60,855 bases of DNA from Nitrobacter sp. 62-23 (GTDB lineage: Bacteria > Pseudomonadota > Alphaproteobacteria > Rhizobiales > Xanthobacteraceae): positions 1-60,855 of the forward strand of contig NZ_MKSM01000112.1 in the NCBI RefSeq assembly GCF_001897285.1, given 5' to 3'. The notes beneath the pieces are model-generated. The model was not told the origin of the DNA. It saw only the letters and a list, made by a program, of their open reading frames with translations, and searched no databases. This document shows, piece by piece, positions 7,230-16,257 of this stretch (position 1 is its first letter; each line of letters opens with the position of its first letter). Made by a program: the position numbers and the translations under genes.

Positions 7230-7535
7230 ATGAAGAGATTGCTTTCACGCGCGCCATTGGCCGGAGCGCTTCTGTTACAGACCATCACGAAGGCCGCGGC
7301 GCAGTCGAGTGGCGGGACGCTGCAACCCGTTCAATCGACGCTGACGCAATTGGTCTCAGCGCTCACGGGGCCCATTGCGACAGCATTGGCGACGCTCGCC
7401 GTGATCGCCTGCGGATTCTTCGCCTGGTCCGGCCGGCTGACCTGGGGCATCGCCGGCAGCGTCATTTTCGGAATCGTGCTGGTGTTCGGCTCGGCGCAGA
7501 TCGTCCAGTTCTTCCAGTCAGCGGTCGGGCAATGA
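7230..7535 (+). CDS. virB2: VirB2/TrbC-type pilin
   Basis: 101 aa from ATG 7230 with GAGAGGAC upstream. An N-terminal leader (about 27 residues, ending KAAAQ) is followed by two hydrophobic segments: PIATALATLAVIACGFFAWSG and GIAGSVIFGIVLVFGSAQIVQFF. They are separated by a short polar loop, the layout of processed T4SS major pilins. The pilin forms the conjugative pilus and the outer part of the channel. Its stop overlaps the virB3 start as ATGA. Confidence 0.88.
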   Translation: MKRLLSRAPLAGALLLQTITKAAAQSSGGTLQPVQSTLTQLVSALTGPIATALATLAVIACGFFAWSGRLTWGIAGSVIFGIVLVFGSAQIVQFFQSAVGQ

Positions 7536-7828
7536 CCGAAGACGAACTCGAGGATCCGCTGATCACACCGCTCGTCAAAGCGTTGACGCGCGCGCCCACG
7601 CTGATGGGGGTGCCATACATGTATTTCATGTTCAGCGGCGTGGTCTCCAGCGTCTGCTTCCTGGTCACGCATAACCTCTTCATGCTGCTGGTGGCCATCC
7701 CGCTGCACCTGTTCGGCTACGTGATGACGCTGCGCGACGACCGCATCTTCGAAATCCTGTTCGTCAAATCCACTAAATGCCCGCCCCGCTCGCGCGCCTT
7801 CTGGGCGGCCGACAGCTATTCGGCGTGA
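7532..7828 (+). CDS. virB3: VirB3 inner-membrane T4SS protein
   Basis: 98 aa from ATG 7532, in a 4-base overlap with virB2. The N-terminal DPLITPLVKALTRAPTLMGVPY motif is the VirB3 signature. Two adjacent hydrophobic stretches follow (MYFMFSGVVSSVCFL and LFMLLVAIPLHLFGYVMTL), then a DDRIFEILF cytoplasmic tail. VirB3 works with the VirB4 ATPase in pilus assembly. Good length match and the expected place directly before virB4. Confidence 0.9.
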   Translation: MTEDELEDPLITPLVKALTRAPTLMGVPYMYFMFSGVVSSVCFLVTHNLFMLLVAIPLHLFGYVMTLRDDRIFEILFVKSTKCPPRSRAFWAADSYSA

Positions 7829-7838
7829 GGAGGAAGCG

Positions 7839-10250
7839 ATGGTTGCGCGTGCCCTGCTTGACGAGTTGACCTTCGGCGCCGTTTCACGGCGCGAGCGTCC
7901 TGTCGCCTCCCATGTTCCCTATACGCGCCATGTCGACGACCACATCATCAAGACCCGCGATGGCCTTGTCATGACGGTCCTCAAGCTCGATGGTTATTCG
8001 TTCGAGACGTCCGACATGAGCGAAGTCAACTCGCGCCTGCTGGGACGCAACGACGTCATTCGGACTCTTGCCAATTCGAGATTCGCGCTCGTATCCCACA
8101 TCATCCGACGGGAGGTCCAGCCAAGGATCGACTCGACCTTCGACAATCCGTTGTGCCGCGAGCTTGACGAGCGCTACGACGCAGCGCTGTCGCAGCGGCG
8201 CATGTTCGTCAACGATATCTACCTGACCATCGTGCGGCGGCCCTTGCAGGGTCAGGCCGGCACCTTCGATCTCATGCTGACGAAGTTGCTCGGCCGCAAG
8301 GACGAGGCCGGCGAGTCGGTCGCGATGCAGACCGCACTGACCGAGCTGCGTGATGCGGCGACCGCGGTGCGCGAAACTCTCGCCGGCTATGGCGCCCGCC
8401 AGCTCGGTGTGGTGCGGCGCGATGGCGTCTGGTTCTCCGAGCCGCTCGAGTTCCTGGTGCAGATTCTTGATGGCGGCATCCCGCGCCCGATGCATCTGCC
8501 ACGCCTGGACATCGCCGATGCGCTGTCAATGAAACGCATCTTCTTCGGTCGTAACGCCATCGAAATTCGCGGCGCGGGCCCCGAGGATACCCGCTTCGGC
8601 GCCATGGTCTCGATCCGGGAATACCCGGCGCAGACCGGTCCCGGCTCGTTCGACAACCTGCTGCGCGTGCCGCACGAATTCATTGCCACACAGAGCTTCG
8701 CCATCGTCGACCGGCCCGAGGCTGCCAAGCAGATCGATCGGGTGTCGCGCCAAGTCGACATGTCGGATGAGGCCGGATCGATTGTCGCGGAGCATCTCGA
8801 TGATGCCCGCGATGAACTGCTGGCCTCGGAAGCGATCTATGGCGAGCACCACATGACGGTGATGTGCCTCGGCCGCAACTTGTCGGAGGTCGGCGCCGCC
8901 GTCACGGTGGTCGGCGCAGCGCTCACGGACCGCTCGGTGATCTGGACGCGCGAGGACCTCAATTGCGAGCCGGCGTTCTGGGCGCAGCTTCCCGGCAATT
9001 TTGCCTATATCGCCCGCAAGGGCGTGATCTCATCGAAGAACTTTGCCGGCTTTGCCTCACTGCACAATTATCCGAGCGGTCGGCCGACCGGCAATCACTG
9101 GGGGCCGGCGATCTCCGTGTTCGAGACGACGTCGCAGACCGCCTATTATTACAACCATCATGTCCGCGACATCGGCAACTTCACCGTCGTCGGCCCGACC
9201 GGGTCGGGCAAGACGGTGTTTCTGTCCTTCATCGCGGCGCAGACGCAGCGCATCCAGCCACGGCCGAAGCTGCTGTTCGTCGACAAGGATCGCGGCGCCG
9301 AGATCTTCATCCGGGCGCTCGGCGGGCAATATGAGACGCTCGTCCCCGGCGAGCCGACCGGCTTCAATCCACTGTCGCTCCCGGACACGGCGCCCAACCG
9401 GGAATTTCTCTATCAGCTGTTCGCCTTCATGTTGCGGCCTGCGAATGGCGCGGATCTGACCGCGTCCGAAGAGCAGGTCATCCGCAACGCCATCGCGGCG
9501 GCGCTCACCGGCGGTCCAGCGGGTCGGACGCTGAAAGCCTTCTCCACCTTGCTGCGCGGCCGCATCCGGGCGGGGGAGGGGGACCTGCTGGCGCGACTCG
9601 AAAGCTGGATGCGGCCCGATCAGCGTGGCTGGCTGTTCAACAACGACGAGGATCAGTTCTCGTTGTCGAGCGTGTTCGGATTCGACATGACGCGTGTGCT
9701 CGACGATCCGGTGATCCGCACTGCGGCGCTGATGTACATTTTCCACAGGACAGAAGAGCTCCTGACCGGTGACCCGGTGATGATTTTCCTCGATGAAGGC
9801 TGGCGTCTGCTCGACGATGACGTATTCGCCTTCTTCATCCGCGACAAGCTCAAGACCATTCGCAAGCAGAACGGCATCGTCGGCTTCGGCACGCAATCGG
9901 CCGCCGACATCGTGCGCTCGAAAGCCTCGAACACGCTAATCGAACAGACCAGCACCAACATCTTCTTTCCGAATCCGAAAGCCGATGACGAAAGCTACAA
10001 GCAGGCTTTTCGTTTGTCGGGACGGGAAGTCGCCTGGATTCGCGGCACCGTGCCGGAGAGCCGTTCCTTCCTGATCAAGCATGGCCGAGACAGCGTGGTG
10101 GCGAAGCTCAATCTCGCCAGCATGCCGGACCTGATCAAGGTGCTGTCCGGGCGCACCGAGACGGTCGCCGAGCTCGATGCGCTGCGGGCGCGGGTCGGCA
10201 ACGACCCCGCCGTGTGGTTGCCGCTCTTCATGGGCAGGAGCGAGGCATGA
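7839..10250 (+). CDS. virB4: VirB4 T4SS ATPase
   Basis: 803 aa, the usual VirB4 size, from ATG 7839 after GAGGAAGCG. The N-terminal half is the VirB4/CagE domain; the C-terminal half is a RecA-like ATPase with Walker A GPTGSGKT (about residues 453-460), a Walker B strand MIFLDEGW (about residue 648) and a conserved FGTQSAADI segment. It powers pilus biogenesis and substrate transfer at the inner membrane. The gene follows virB3 by 10 bases and overlaps the next start (ATGA). All expected motifs are intact. Confidence 0.97.
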   Translation: MVARALLDELTFGAVSRRERPVASHVPYTRHVDDHIIKTRDGLVMTVLKLDGYSFETSDMSEVNSRLLGRNDVIRTLANSRFALVSHIIRREVQPRIDSTFDNPLCRELDERYDAALSQRRMFVNDIYLTIVRRPLQGQAGTFDLMLTKLLGRKDEAGESVAMQTALTELRDAATAVRETLAGYGARQLGVVRRDGVWFSEPLEFLVQILDGGIPRPMHLPRLDIADALSMKRIFFGRNAIEIRGAGPEDTRFGAMVSIREYPAQTGPGSFDNLLRVPHEFIATQSFAIVDRPEAAKQIDRVSRQVDMSDEAGSIVAEHLDDARDELLASEAIYGEHHMTVMCLGRNLSEVGAAVTVVGAALTDRSVIWTREDLNCEPAFWAQLPGNFAYIARKGVISSKNFAGFASLHNYPSGRPTGNHWGPAISVFETTSQTAYYYNHHVRDIGNFTVVGPTGSGKTVFLSFIAAQTQRIQPRPKLLFVDKDRGAEIFIRALGGQYETLVPGEPTGFNPLSLPDTAPNREFLYQLFAFMLRPANGADLTASEEQVIRNAIAAALTGGPAGRTLKAFSTLLRGRIRAGEGDLLARLESWMRPDQRGWLFNNDEDQFSLSSVFGFDMTRVLDDPVIRTAALMYIFHRTEELLTGDPVMIFLDEGWRLLDDDVFAFFIRDKLKTIRKQNGIVGFGTQSAADIVRSKASNTLIEQTSTNIFFPNPKADDESYKQAFRLSGREVAWIRGTVPESRSFLIKHGRDSVVAKLNLASMPDLIKVLSGRTETVAELDALRARVGNDPAVWLPLFMGRSEA

Positions 10251-11128
10251 GATCTGCAATCATTGTTAGCGTTCTCGCGCTCGGCGCTACGCCGGCGCTG
10301 GCCGATATCCCGGTCAACGACGCCGCGCAACTGACGCTGCGTTCCCAGACGGCCAGCACGACGGTGAAGCTCTTACCGGTCACAACACGGCGACAGGATG
10401 CCAATAACGGCGTCAAATGCGCGGTGACCACGGGCAAGAAAGTCAGCGTCATCGACCCGACCGTGCAGCCGCAAAGCGGGGCCGGTAGCCAGGCGATCCG
10501 GTCCTACGCTCCTGATCTTCCGGTGACCTCCAATCCGAACGCGCAAGGCGCGACCCTCAACAGCCAGACGCTCTTCAAGTCGAGCGGCGATGTCGTCGCC
10601 GGCCTTGATGCCAGCCGCCAGACCATGAGTGCGGCGCAGTCGGCGTTCCAGGCTGCCGGGCAGCAGGTCGGGACCGCGCAGACGGTGATGGCGGCGATCG
10701 ACATGAACAGCGCCGCGCGATTGCAAAACAATCTTGTCTGGAACGGCGCGATCGGCTCCGCCAACCTCTGGGTCACGGCGCTGAACGCGCTGAACTTGGC
10801 GGTCAACAGCGACATGAGCCGGGCCGCGACGGGGATGCGGGCGACCGTGACCAGCACCCAGCCGGGGCCGGCCTGTCCCGTCGGCATGGTCGGCGCGGGG
10901 ACAGCCGCGCAACCTTGCCGGACGCCGACGGCCTGTTCGACCACGGCGCCCGGCGCGCGGGTCGATCCGTCCTGTGTCAGCGCCCGCACCGTCGATAGCG
11001 ACGGCAACGTCATCTTCTACCTCGTTCAGGCGCAGAACACCGCGAACGCAGGACGTAATTCCATCGCCGCGCTCACTGCCGCCGACGTCACTGCGGCTCT
11101 TGCCGCGATTGCCGCCAACAGCCGCTAG
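10247..11128 (+). CDS. Exported protein between virB4 and virB5
   Basis: 293 aa from ATG 10247, overlapping the virB4 stop by 4 bases. A signal peptide (SAIIVSVLALGATPALA) is followed by a Thr/Gln-rich mature region with long helical repeats of small residues (AAQSAFQAAGQQVGTAQTVM) and a Cys-containing segment around residues 203-245. The composition and helical layout resemble its downstream neighbour, the VirB5-like protein, so it may be a second minor pilin or channel accessory. I do not recognise a named family. The four-base overlap suggests co-translation with VirB4. Confidence 0.72.
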   Translation: MRSAIIVSVLALGATPALADIPVNDAAQLTLRSQTASTTVKLLPVTTRRQDANNGVKCAVTTGKKVSVIDPTVQPQSGAGSQAIRSYAPDLPVTSNPNAQGATLNSQTLFKSSGDVVAGLDASRQTMSAAQSAFQAAGQQVGTAQTVMAAIDMNSAARLQNNLVWNGAIGSANLWVTALNALNLAVNSDMSRAATGMRATVTSTQPGPACPVGMVGAGTAAQPCRTPTACSTTAPGARVDPSCVSARTVDSDGNVIFYLVQAQNTANAGRNSIAALTAADVTAALAAIAANSR

Positions 11129-11138
11129 GGAGGCTTCG

Positions 11139-11855
11139 ATGCGCTTGATTGTCCTGCTCACGTTGTACGCGCTGGCCGTAGTGGGGGCCTCGCCTGTGAT
11201 GGCGCAGGTTCCTGTGCTCGACAACGCCAACCTCGCCAAGGCGCAGCAGATCGCGACCAGCACGCAGCAGATTCTTGCCGCGGATCAGCAGATTTTGCAG
11301 TTTACGCAAAAGACCTTGCAGGCCGTTACCGGCGATCGGTCGTCGCAGGCCCAAGGCACGCTCGCCCAGATGGCGCTCGGCGGCGGCTTCTCGATGGCGC
11401 AGGCACCCTCCCTCGGCTCGGTGATTTCCGGGGGCGCCTTATCATTTGCCGGTATGGGCTCGGCGTCTCAGAATATTGTCTCGACGCTGATCAACGGCTT
11501 GCAGCTCGTCCAGACCATCACCGGCCTCGTCAATGGCCAGAGCCATCCTGCCGACACCGCATACAAGAATTCCGTCAACGTCGCCGCGACCCTGTCGGGC
11601 CTCATCAACTCGACGCAGGGCGCCGTGCAGCAAAGGTCCTCGGCGTTCACGCAGGGCGGCCAGCAGATCGGCAAGGCGCAAGACCTCAAGGGCAGCGTCG
11701 ACCAGAACACGCAGGTGCAGATTCAGACGGGGCAGACGATCAACGAGCTCAACGGCGTCGTCAACAACGCGGCAGCCGCGGCCAACCAGGCCAACCTCGA
11801 CCGGATCGCGGCAGAGTCGTCGGCGGCGCGCGCCATGAAATTCACACAGCAGTAA
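11139..11855 (+). CDS. VirB5/TrbJ-like minor pilin candidate
   Basis: 238 aa from ATG 11139 with AGGGAGGC upstream. The signal peptide is LIVLLTLYALAVVGASPVMAQ. The mature protein begins PVLDNANLAKAQQIATSTQQIL, a long Gln-rich amphipathic helix of the kind seen in VirB5/TrbJ proteins. A Gly/Ser-rich middle and a C-terminal coiled helix (NNAAAAANQANLDRIAAES) follow. It lies where virB5 is expected, before virB7 and virB6. VirB5 sits at the pilus tip and may contact recipients. Assignment is by layout and position; sequence signatures are weak in this family. Confidence 0.7.
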   Translation: MRLIVLLTLYALAVVGASPVMAQVPVLDNANLAKAQQIATSTQQILAADQQILQFTQKTLQAVTGDRSSQAQGTLAQMALGGGFSMAQAPSLGSVISGGALSFAGMGSASQNIVSTLINGLQLVQTITGLVNGQSHPADTAYKNSVNVAATLSGLINSTQGAVQQRSSAFTQGGQQIGKAQDLKGSVDQNTQVQIQTGQTINELNGVVNNAAAAANQANLDRIAAESSAARAMKFTQQ

Positions 11856-11875
11856 GCCGAGCGGGAGAGCGAAGC

Positions 11876-12061
11876 TTGTCCAAACGTATTGCCATCCTTG
11901 TCGCCATCGTCGCGATCGCTGCCGTCTTCATCAGTCGCTATGGCTTCAACCGCGCGCCGGCACCGGCAGTGGGCGTCAGCGCAACCAGCGCGCAGGGCGA
12001 GGCAGCAAAGGCCGCCTCACGCGCCATGACGTTCACGCAGCCGAAGGCGTCGGCGCAATGA
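11876..12061 (+). CDS. Small single-pass membrane protein
   Basis: 61 aa from TTG 11876, with GGGAGAG upstream. One hydrophobic segment (IAILVAIVAIAAVFISRYGF) is followed by an Ala-rich tail. The C-terminus SRAMTFTQPKASAQ echoes the end of the preceding VirB5-like protein (ARAMKFTQQ), hinting at a duplicated tail or shared interaction motif. The stop overlaps the lipoprotein start as ATGA, which supports it as a real gene. Function unknown. Confidence 0.6.
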   Translation: MSKRIAILVAIVAIAAVFISRYGFNRAPAPAVGVSATSAQGEAAKAASRAMTFTQPKASAQ

Positions 12062-12252
12062 AGCTGATCACTTCGTTTGCGTTCATGACGCTGATGGCGA
12101 CGCTGCTCGCAGGCTGCGCCTACAAACCCCTCAAAGCGCCTTGCTCGCCGGATGAGGGCGGAGCGCCGCTCGCCTATTCAGACGCGACGCCGCCTACCGA
12201 GCCTGATGATCTGAAAAGGTTCGCCCGCTGCGGCCCGATGCGGCCGATCTGA
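12058..12252 (+). CDS. virB7: VirB7-like small lipoprotein
   Basis: 64 aa from ATG 12058. The lipobox LLAGC puts the lipidated Cys at residue 20. The mature part of about 45 residues has two more Cys, one in APCSPDEGG and one in FARCGPM. Small lipoproteins at this spot act as VirB7, which stabilises VirB9 at the outer membrane, or as entry-exclusion factors; size and position favour VirB7. Overlaps of 4 bases on one side and 8 bases spacing to virB6 on the other fit a polycistronic gene. Confidence 0.7.
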   Translation: MKLITSFAFMTLMATLLAGCAYKPLKAPCSPDEGGAPLAYSDATPPTEPDDLKRFARCGPMRPI

Positions 12253-12260
12253 GAGGGGCG

Positions 12261-13391
12261 ATGGGAAACAGCTTCAGCATTACCTCGCTTCTGCAATCGG
12301 TCGACCAACTCGGTCAGAACTATGTATCGACCGCCTACCAGGCCTTGGCAAACGCGGCGACCTCGGGCGGCGCCACCAGCGTCGCCGGCTTGCTGCTCAC
12401 GCTCTACGTGATCTTCTGGGGCGTCGGCATCTGGCAAGGCACCGCGACGGGCGGTCCCGCTGACCATGCGTTTCGCCTGTTCCGTGCCGTGCTGATTTAC
12501 GCCATGGCCACGAAGTGGGGCGACTTCCAAACGCTGGCGTACAATTTCCTCAATGATGGCCCTTCAGCGATCGGCAACGCGTTGCTCAGCGCGGTGACGT
12601 CGGCGAACAACACCGGAATGTCCGTAAATCTGAACTCCGTGAACGGTGTCCAGTCGGCGTTGCAGAACATGTGGGACACAACCAACAGCGCGACCGAGGC
12701 GTTCCTGCAGAATGCCGGCATCACCAACTGGGGGCCCTACATCTTTGCCGCTGTCTTCTATGTGGTGATGGCCCTCCTGATCGGCTTCGCGATCTTTCTC
12801 ATCGTGCTGTCGAAGATGTTCATGTGGTTGCTGCTGGCGTTGGCGCCGCTGTTTATCATTCTGCTGCTGTTTGGCGTCACGACACGGTTCTTCAGCGGCT
12901 GGATGAGCGCGCTGGTCCAGTATTTCCTGGTGCAGGTCCTCGTCTATGCGTTCCTCGCCTTCTATGTCTCGCTGATCCAGCAGACGATCGACACACTCAA
13001 CGGCGTCGCCAACTCCAAATCCGCAACCTGGGCCACCATCGGCCCGGTCGTGCTGCTCGCGATCATCGGCATTTTGCTGCTCAGCCAGATCAACAACATG
13101 GCAGCGGCGATCGCCGGCGGCGTCCCAATATTTGCGCCGCGCATCGGTGCGGTGCTCGCGACCGCCACCGGCTATCGGCTCGGCGCCGCCGCCAACCGGG
13201 CGCGCCTTGCCTTCCGTAACCCGCTCAATCCTGTCTCGATGTCCCGGCGGGAGGAGCTGGCTTCCCGTCAGCGCGCGCGCGTCGGATTGCGCGCCGCGTC
13301 CTGGGCTCAGTCCGCGGAATTTCGTCGTCTGGCTGACCAGCTGCGCAATCCCGGCGTCCCGCCGGCGTCGAGTGGGGGAGGACGGCCATGA
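12261..13391 (+). CDS. virB6: VirB6/TrbL polytopic channel protein
   Basis: 376 aa from ATG 12261 (GAGAGGGGCG upstream). An N-terminal periplasmic part is followed by about six membrane segments, including AGLLLTLYVIFWGVGIW, a pair at about residues 160-215 (FAAVFYVVMALLIGFAIFL, then FMWLLLALAPLFIILLLF), VQYFLVQVLVYAFLAFYV and IGPVVLLAIIGILLL. The central W-x-LLALAPLF element is typical of VirB6. The tail is basic and cytoplasmic. VirB6 forms part of the inner-membrane channel. The stop overlaps virB8 (ATGA). Confidence 0.92.
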   Translation: MGNSFSITSLLQSVDQLGQNYVSTAYQALANAATSGGATSVAGLLLTLYVIFWGVGIWQGTATGGPADHAFRLFRAVLIYAMATKWGDFQTLAYNFLNDGPSAIGNALLSAVTSANNTGMSVNLNSVNGVQSALQNMWDTTNSATEAFLQNAGITNWGPYIFAAVFYVVMALLIGFAIFLIVLSKMFMWLLLALAPLFIILLLFGVTTRFFSGWMSALVQYFLVQVLVYAFLAFYVSLIQQTIDTLNGVANSKSATWATIGPVVLLAIIGILLLSQINNMAAAIAGGVPIFAPRIGAVLATATGYRLGAAANRARLAFRNPLNPVSMSRREELASRQRARVGLRAASWAQSAEFRRLADQLRNPGVPPASSGGGRP

Positions 13392-14104
13392 CCGAGACGA
13401 CAGCCCCGGAGCCGGCACAGGTCGATTCACGCTATTACACGGATGGCGTGACGTGGGAGCGGGATATCGCGCGCCGCAACCGCAACTCGCGGGCGCTCGC
13501 CTGGATCGTCGCCGCGGTGATGGCGGTCGTGGCCGTCGGCGCGCTCGGAACCCTAGCTTTGCTGGTCCCGCTCAAGACCTACGAGCCGTACATGGTCGTG
13601 GTCGACAAGACCACCGGCTTCGTCGAGGTAAAGCGGCCCATGGCCGAGGGTTCACTGAGCCAGGACGAAGCCATCACGACGTTTAACGTCGTGCGCTACA
13701 TCAAGGCGCGCGAGACCTATGATCCCAAGGCCCTGAAGGATAATTTCGATCTGGCGCAGTTGCTCGCGACCGGCGACGCGGCGCGCGAGCTCACGGAAAT
13801 CTACTCGCCCGCCAATCCTAACAATCCGGTGAAGGCCTTTGGCTCGAACACCGTGGTCGCCGTCAACATCAAGTCCGTGACCTTCCCGAACAACCGAACC
13901 GCACTCGCTCGATTTTCGACGGAGGAAAAGTCGTCGACCAACATCATCACCCGCAACTGGGTGTCGCTGGTGCGCTTCCGCTACACCTCCGCTCCGATGC
14001 GCAACGAATGGCGCTTCGACAACCCCCTCGGCTTCCAGGTCCTCGAGTATCGTCGCGATCAGGAGACCGCACCCTCGCCGGGAACGGTAGGTGTGCAGCA
14101 ATGA
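13388..14104 (+). CDS. virB8: VirB8 inner-membrane scaffold
   Basis: 238 aa. A short N-terminal cytoplasmic part with YYTDGVTWERDIARRN is followed by one membrane anchor (LAWIVAAVMAVVAVGALGTLAL) and a periplasmic NTF2-like domain. Typical VirB8 motifs are visible: VPLKTYEPYMVVVDKTTGFVE, RYIKARETYDP and NWVSLVRFRYTSAP. VirB8 nucleates channel assembly and contacts VirB10 and VirB6. It overlaps both neighbours by 4 bases. Confidence 0.94.
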   Translation: MTETTAPEPAQVDSRYYTDGVTWERDIARRNRNSRALAWIVAAVMAVVAVGALGTLALLVPLKTYEPYMVVVDKTTGFVEVKRPMAEGSLSQDEAITTFNVVRYIKARETYDPKALKDNFDLAQLLATGDAARELTEIYSPANPNNPVKAFGSNTVVAVNIKSVTFPNNRTALARFSTEEKSSTNIITRNWVSLVRFRYTSAPMRNEWRFDNPLGFQVLEYRRDQETAPSPGTVGVQQ

Positions 14105-14904
14105 TCAAATGTTGCGTCGCCTCCATTCTCATTCTGTGCATCACGAGTGGCGCCGCCTTCGCCGAGGCTTTACCGCGGCCGGGCCACATCGACTCGCGGG
14201 TGCGCGACGTCGTCTACAACAAGGACAACGTCACCGCGATCGACGCCAGCTACGGCACCTCGACGATGATCGAGCTGCAGCCGGACGAGAAGATCGAAAC
14301 GCTGGCGCTCGGTGATTCGATTGCCTGGAAGGTCGAGCCGAACCGCAAGGGCGACATCATCTTCGTCAAGCCGGTCGAAAAGAACGCCCAGTCCAATCTC
14401 AACGTCGTCACCGACAAGCGCATCTATTCGTTCCTGCTGCGGTCGAACACGCGGTCGCCAGGCGGGCAAATCTATGCGGTGCGGTTCCGGTTTCCGGATG
14501 ATGAGGCGAGCGCCAAGCTGTTAGCCGAAGCCAAGCAGCGCGCCGCCAATCCGAATCTCAAAGACCTCAATATCGCCAACGCCAACAGCGATTATGGCTA
14601 CAAGGGATCGTCGGTGAACAAGCCGGTTGCGGTGTTCGATGACGGCACCAAGACCTGGTTCCGCTTCGAGGGCGAGACGCCGACGATCTACATCGTCGAT
14701 GGCGAACGCAACGAGAGCCTCGTCAATTTCCGGACCGAGGGACCCTACATCATCGTCGACAAGGTGTCGCCGCAGTGGACGTTGCGCAACGGCCAGGAAT
14801 CGACCTGCATCTTCAACCGCCGTCTGACCAACGTGCATGAACCGAGCGGACTCGAACCCTATGCGCCGCAGCGTGTGGGCTCGGCCACAACTCTGGGAGG
14901 TTGA
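14101..14904 (+). CDS. virB9: VirB9 outer-membrane-complex protein
   Basis: 267 aa from ATG 14101. The signal peptide is CCVASILILCITSGAAFA. The N-terminal domain shows DSRVRDVVYNKDNVTAIDASYG and the C-terminal domain GYKGSSVNKPVAVFDDGTKTWFRF, NFRTEGPYIIVDKVSPQWTLRNG and ESTCIFN, all VirB9 features. It forms the periplasmic/outer-membrane core ring with VirB7 and VirB10. It overlaps virB8 by 4 bases and virB10 starts 6 bases after it. Confidence 0.94.
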   Translation: MIKCCVASILILCITSGAAFAEALPRPGHIDSRVRDVVYNKDNVTAIDASYGTSTMIELQPDEKIETLALGDSIAWKVEPNRKGDIIFVKPVEKNAQSNLNVVTDKRIYSFLLRSNTRSPGGQIYAVRFRFPDDEASAKLLAEAKQRAANPNLKDLNIANANSDYGYKGSSVNKPVAVFDDGTKTWFRFEGETPTIYIVDGERNESLVNFRTEGPYIIVDKVSPQWTLRNGQESTCIFNRRLTNVHEPSGLEPYAPQRVGSATTLGG

Positions 14905-14910
14905 CGCGCA

Positions 14911-16257
14911 ATGCCGAGCGCCGACGACTATCGCTCATTCGAACTCGAAGCGGCGGCGACCTCCGTCGCGCGTGGCCGCACAGCGCTTGGCAGCTTTTTG
15001 AAATTAGGGGTCCCGATCGGCGTTCTCGTCGTGGCCGCCTGGATAATCTACGGCTCGGTGGTGCGGCGTTCGCCCACCCTGACGACGCCCGACAAGGAGG
15101 AATTCACCACCACGCAGTTTCCGCCGCCATCCCTGTCTGCGCCGCGGACGCGAACCAATCAGGGCACCATCGTCATCCCACAGGCGCCGGTCGAACCTGT
15201 ACTACCGCCCCCTCCGGTGGCCCCTCCCTTGGCGCTTCCGGCACCACCGCCGCCTGAACCACCGCTGGCCGCAGCAGTACCGAACGACGACGAAGCGCGG
15301 CGTCTCGCGGAGCTTGAACGTCAACGCCAGGAGGAAGAGCGGCGAAAATGGGCGCGCCTGCGGGCGCCTCAGGTGATCGCCGACAACGCATCGGCGACGG
15401 CGAACGCTGCAAATCCGGACGGTGGAAGCAACGCCGCCGCAGGCCCAGAGGACGATCCCAATCGTCGCTTTTTGGCGTCGGTGTCGGCTGCCGGCGTCGA
15501 GGTCTCACGCGCCACCAAGAACAACCGGATCGACGCGCTGGTGGCGCAGGGTACCATGATTCGCGGCGTACTCGAGACGGCCGTTCAAAGCGACCTGCCG
15601 GGCATGGTGCGCGCGGTCGTGACCGAGAACGTCTGGTCGTTCGACGGGCGCCGCGTGCTGATCCCGGCGGGAAGCCGCCTTGTCGGGGAATACAAATCGG
15701 GCATCGCCCAAGGGCAGACGCGTGTGTTTGTGGTCTGGACGCGAATGCTGCGGTCGGACGGCGTCTCGGTCCAGATCGGATCGAACGGCACGGACGATTT
15801 AGGCCGCGCCGGCAATGCCGGCTTCGTCGACAACCACTACGTTGAGCGGTTCGGCTCCGCGATCATGCTCTCCATCGTGGGTGGCGCGGCGCAGTTCCTG
15901 AGCGCTTACGGACAGAACGCCAACAACACGGGCAACGGCACGATCATCACCACGACTGATCCGATGACGGGCGCGGTGACGCAGACGCAGACGGGCGTGA
16001 ACCAGAACCAGCTGTCGCTGCAGGCGCGTCAGATCGCGGCGCAAAACGTGTCGCAAACGCTCACCAACATCGCCCAGCAGGCGCTGCGGAACTCGATCAA
16101 CATTCCGCCGACGATCTATCTCGACCAAGGGACGCGGATCATCGTCTTCGTGCGGCGCGATCTCGACTTCTCGGCGCTCTATCCCGATCCGGTGAAAGAG
16201 GCCCTAAGGGAGCTCAAGCGTGAACGCGCTAGCACGAAGTCTGACAGTCTTCATTGA
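14911..16257 (+). CDS. virB10: VirB10 core-complex energy sensor
   Basis: 448 aa. One N-terminal membrane segment (FLKLGVPIGVLVVAAWIIYGS) is followed by a Pro-rich stretch at about residues 70-125 and a charged coiled segment (AELERQRQEEERRKWARL). The C-terminal VirB10 domain has GTMIRGVLETAVQSDLPG, RRVLIPAGSRLVGEYKSG, WTRMLRSDGVSV, DNHYVERFGSA and the end motif PPTIYLDQGTRIIVFVRRDLDF. It spans both membranes and transmits energy from the ATPases. The end overlaps virB11 by 38 bases. Confidence 0.95.
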   Translation: MPSADDYRSFELEAAATSVARGRTALGSFLKLGVPIGVLVVAAWIIYGSVVRRSPTLTTPDKEEFTTTQFPPPSLSAPRTRTNQGTIVIPQAPVEPVLPPPPVAPPLALPAPPPPEPPLAAAVPNDDEARRLAELERQRQEEERRKWARLRAPQVIADNASATANAANPDGGSNAAAGPEDDPNRRFLASVSAAGVEVSRATKNNRIDALVAQGTMIRGVLETAVQSDLPGMVRAVVTENVWSFDGRRVLIPAGSRLVGEYKSGIAQGQTRVFVVWTRMLRSDGVSVQIGSNGTDDLGRAGNAGFVDNHYVERFGSAIMLSIVGGAAQFLSAYGQNANNTGNGTIITTTDPMTGAVTQTQTGVNQNQLSLQARQIAAQNVSQTLTNIAQQALRNSINIPPTIYLDQGTRIIVFVRRDLDFSALYPDPVKEALRELKRERASTKSDSLH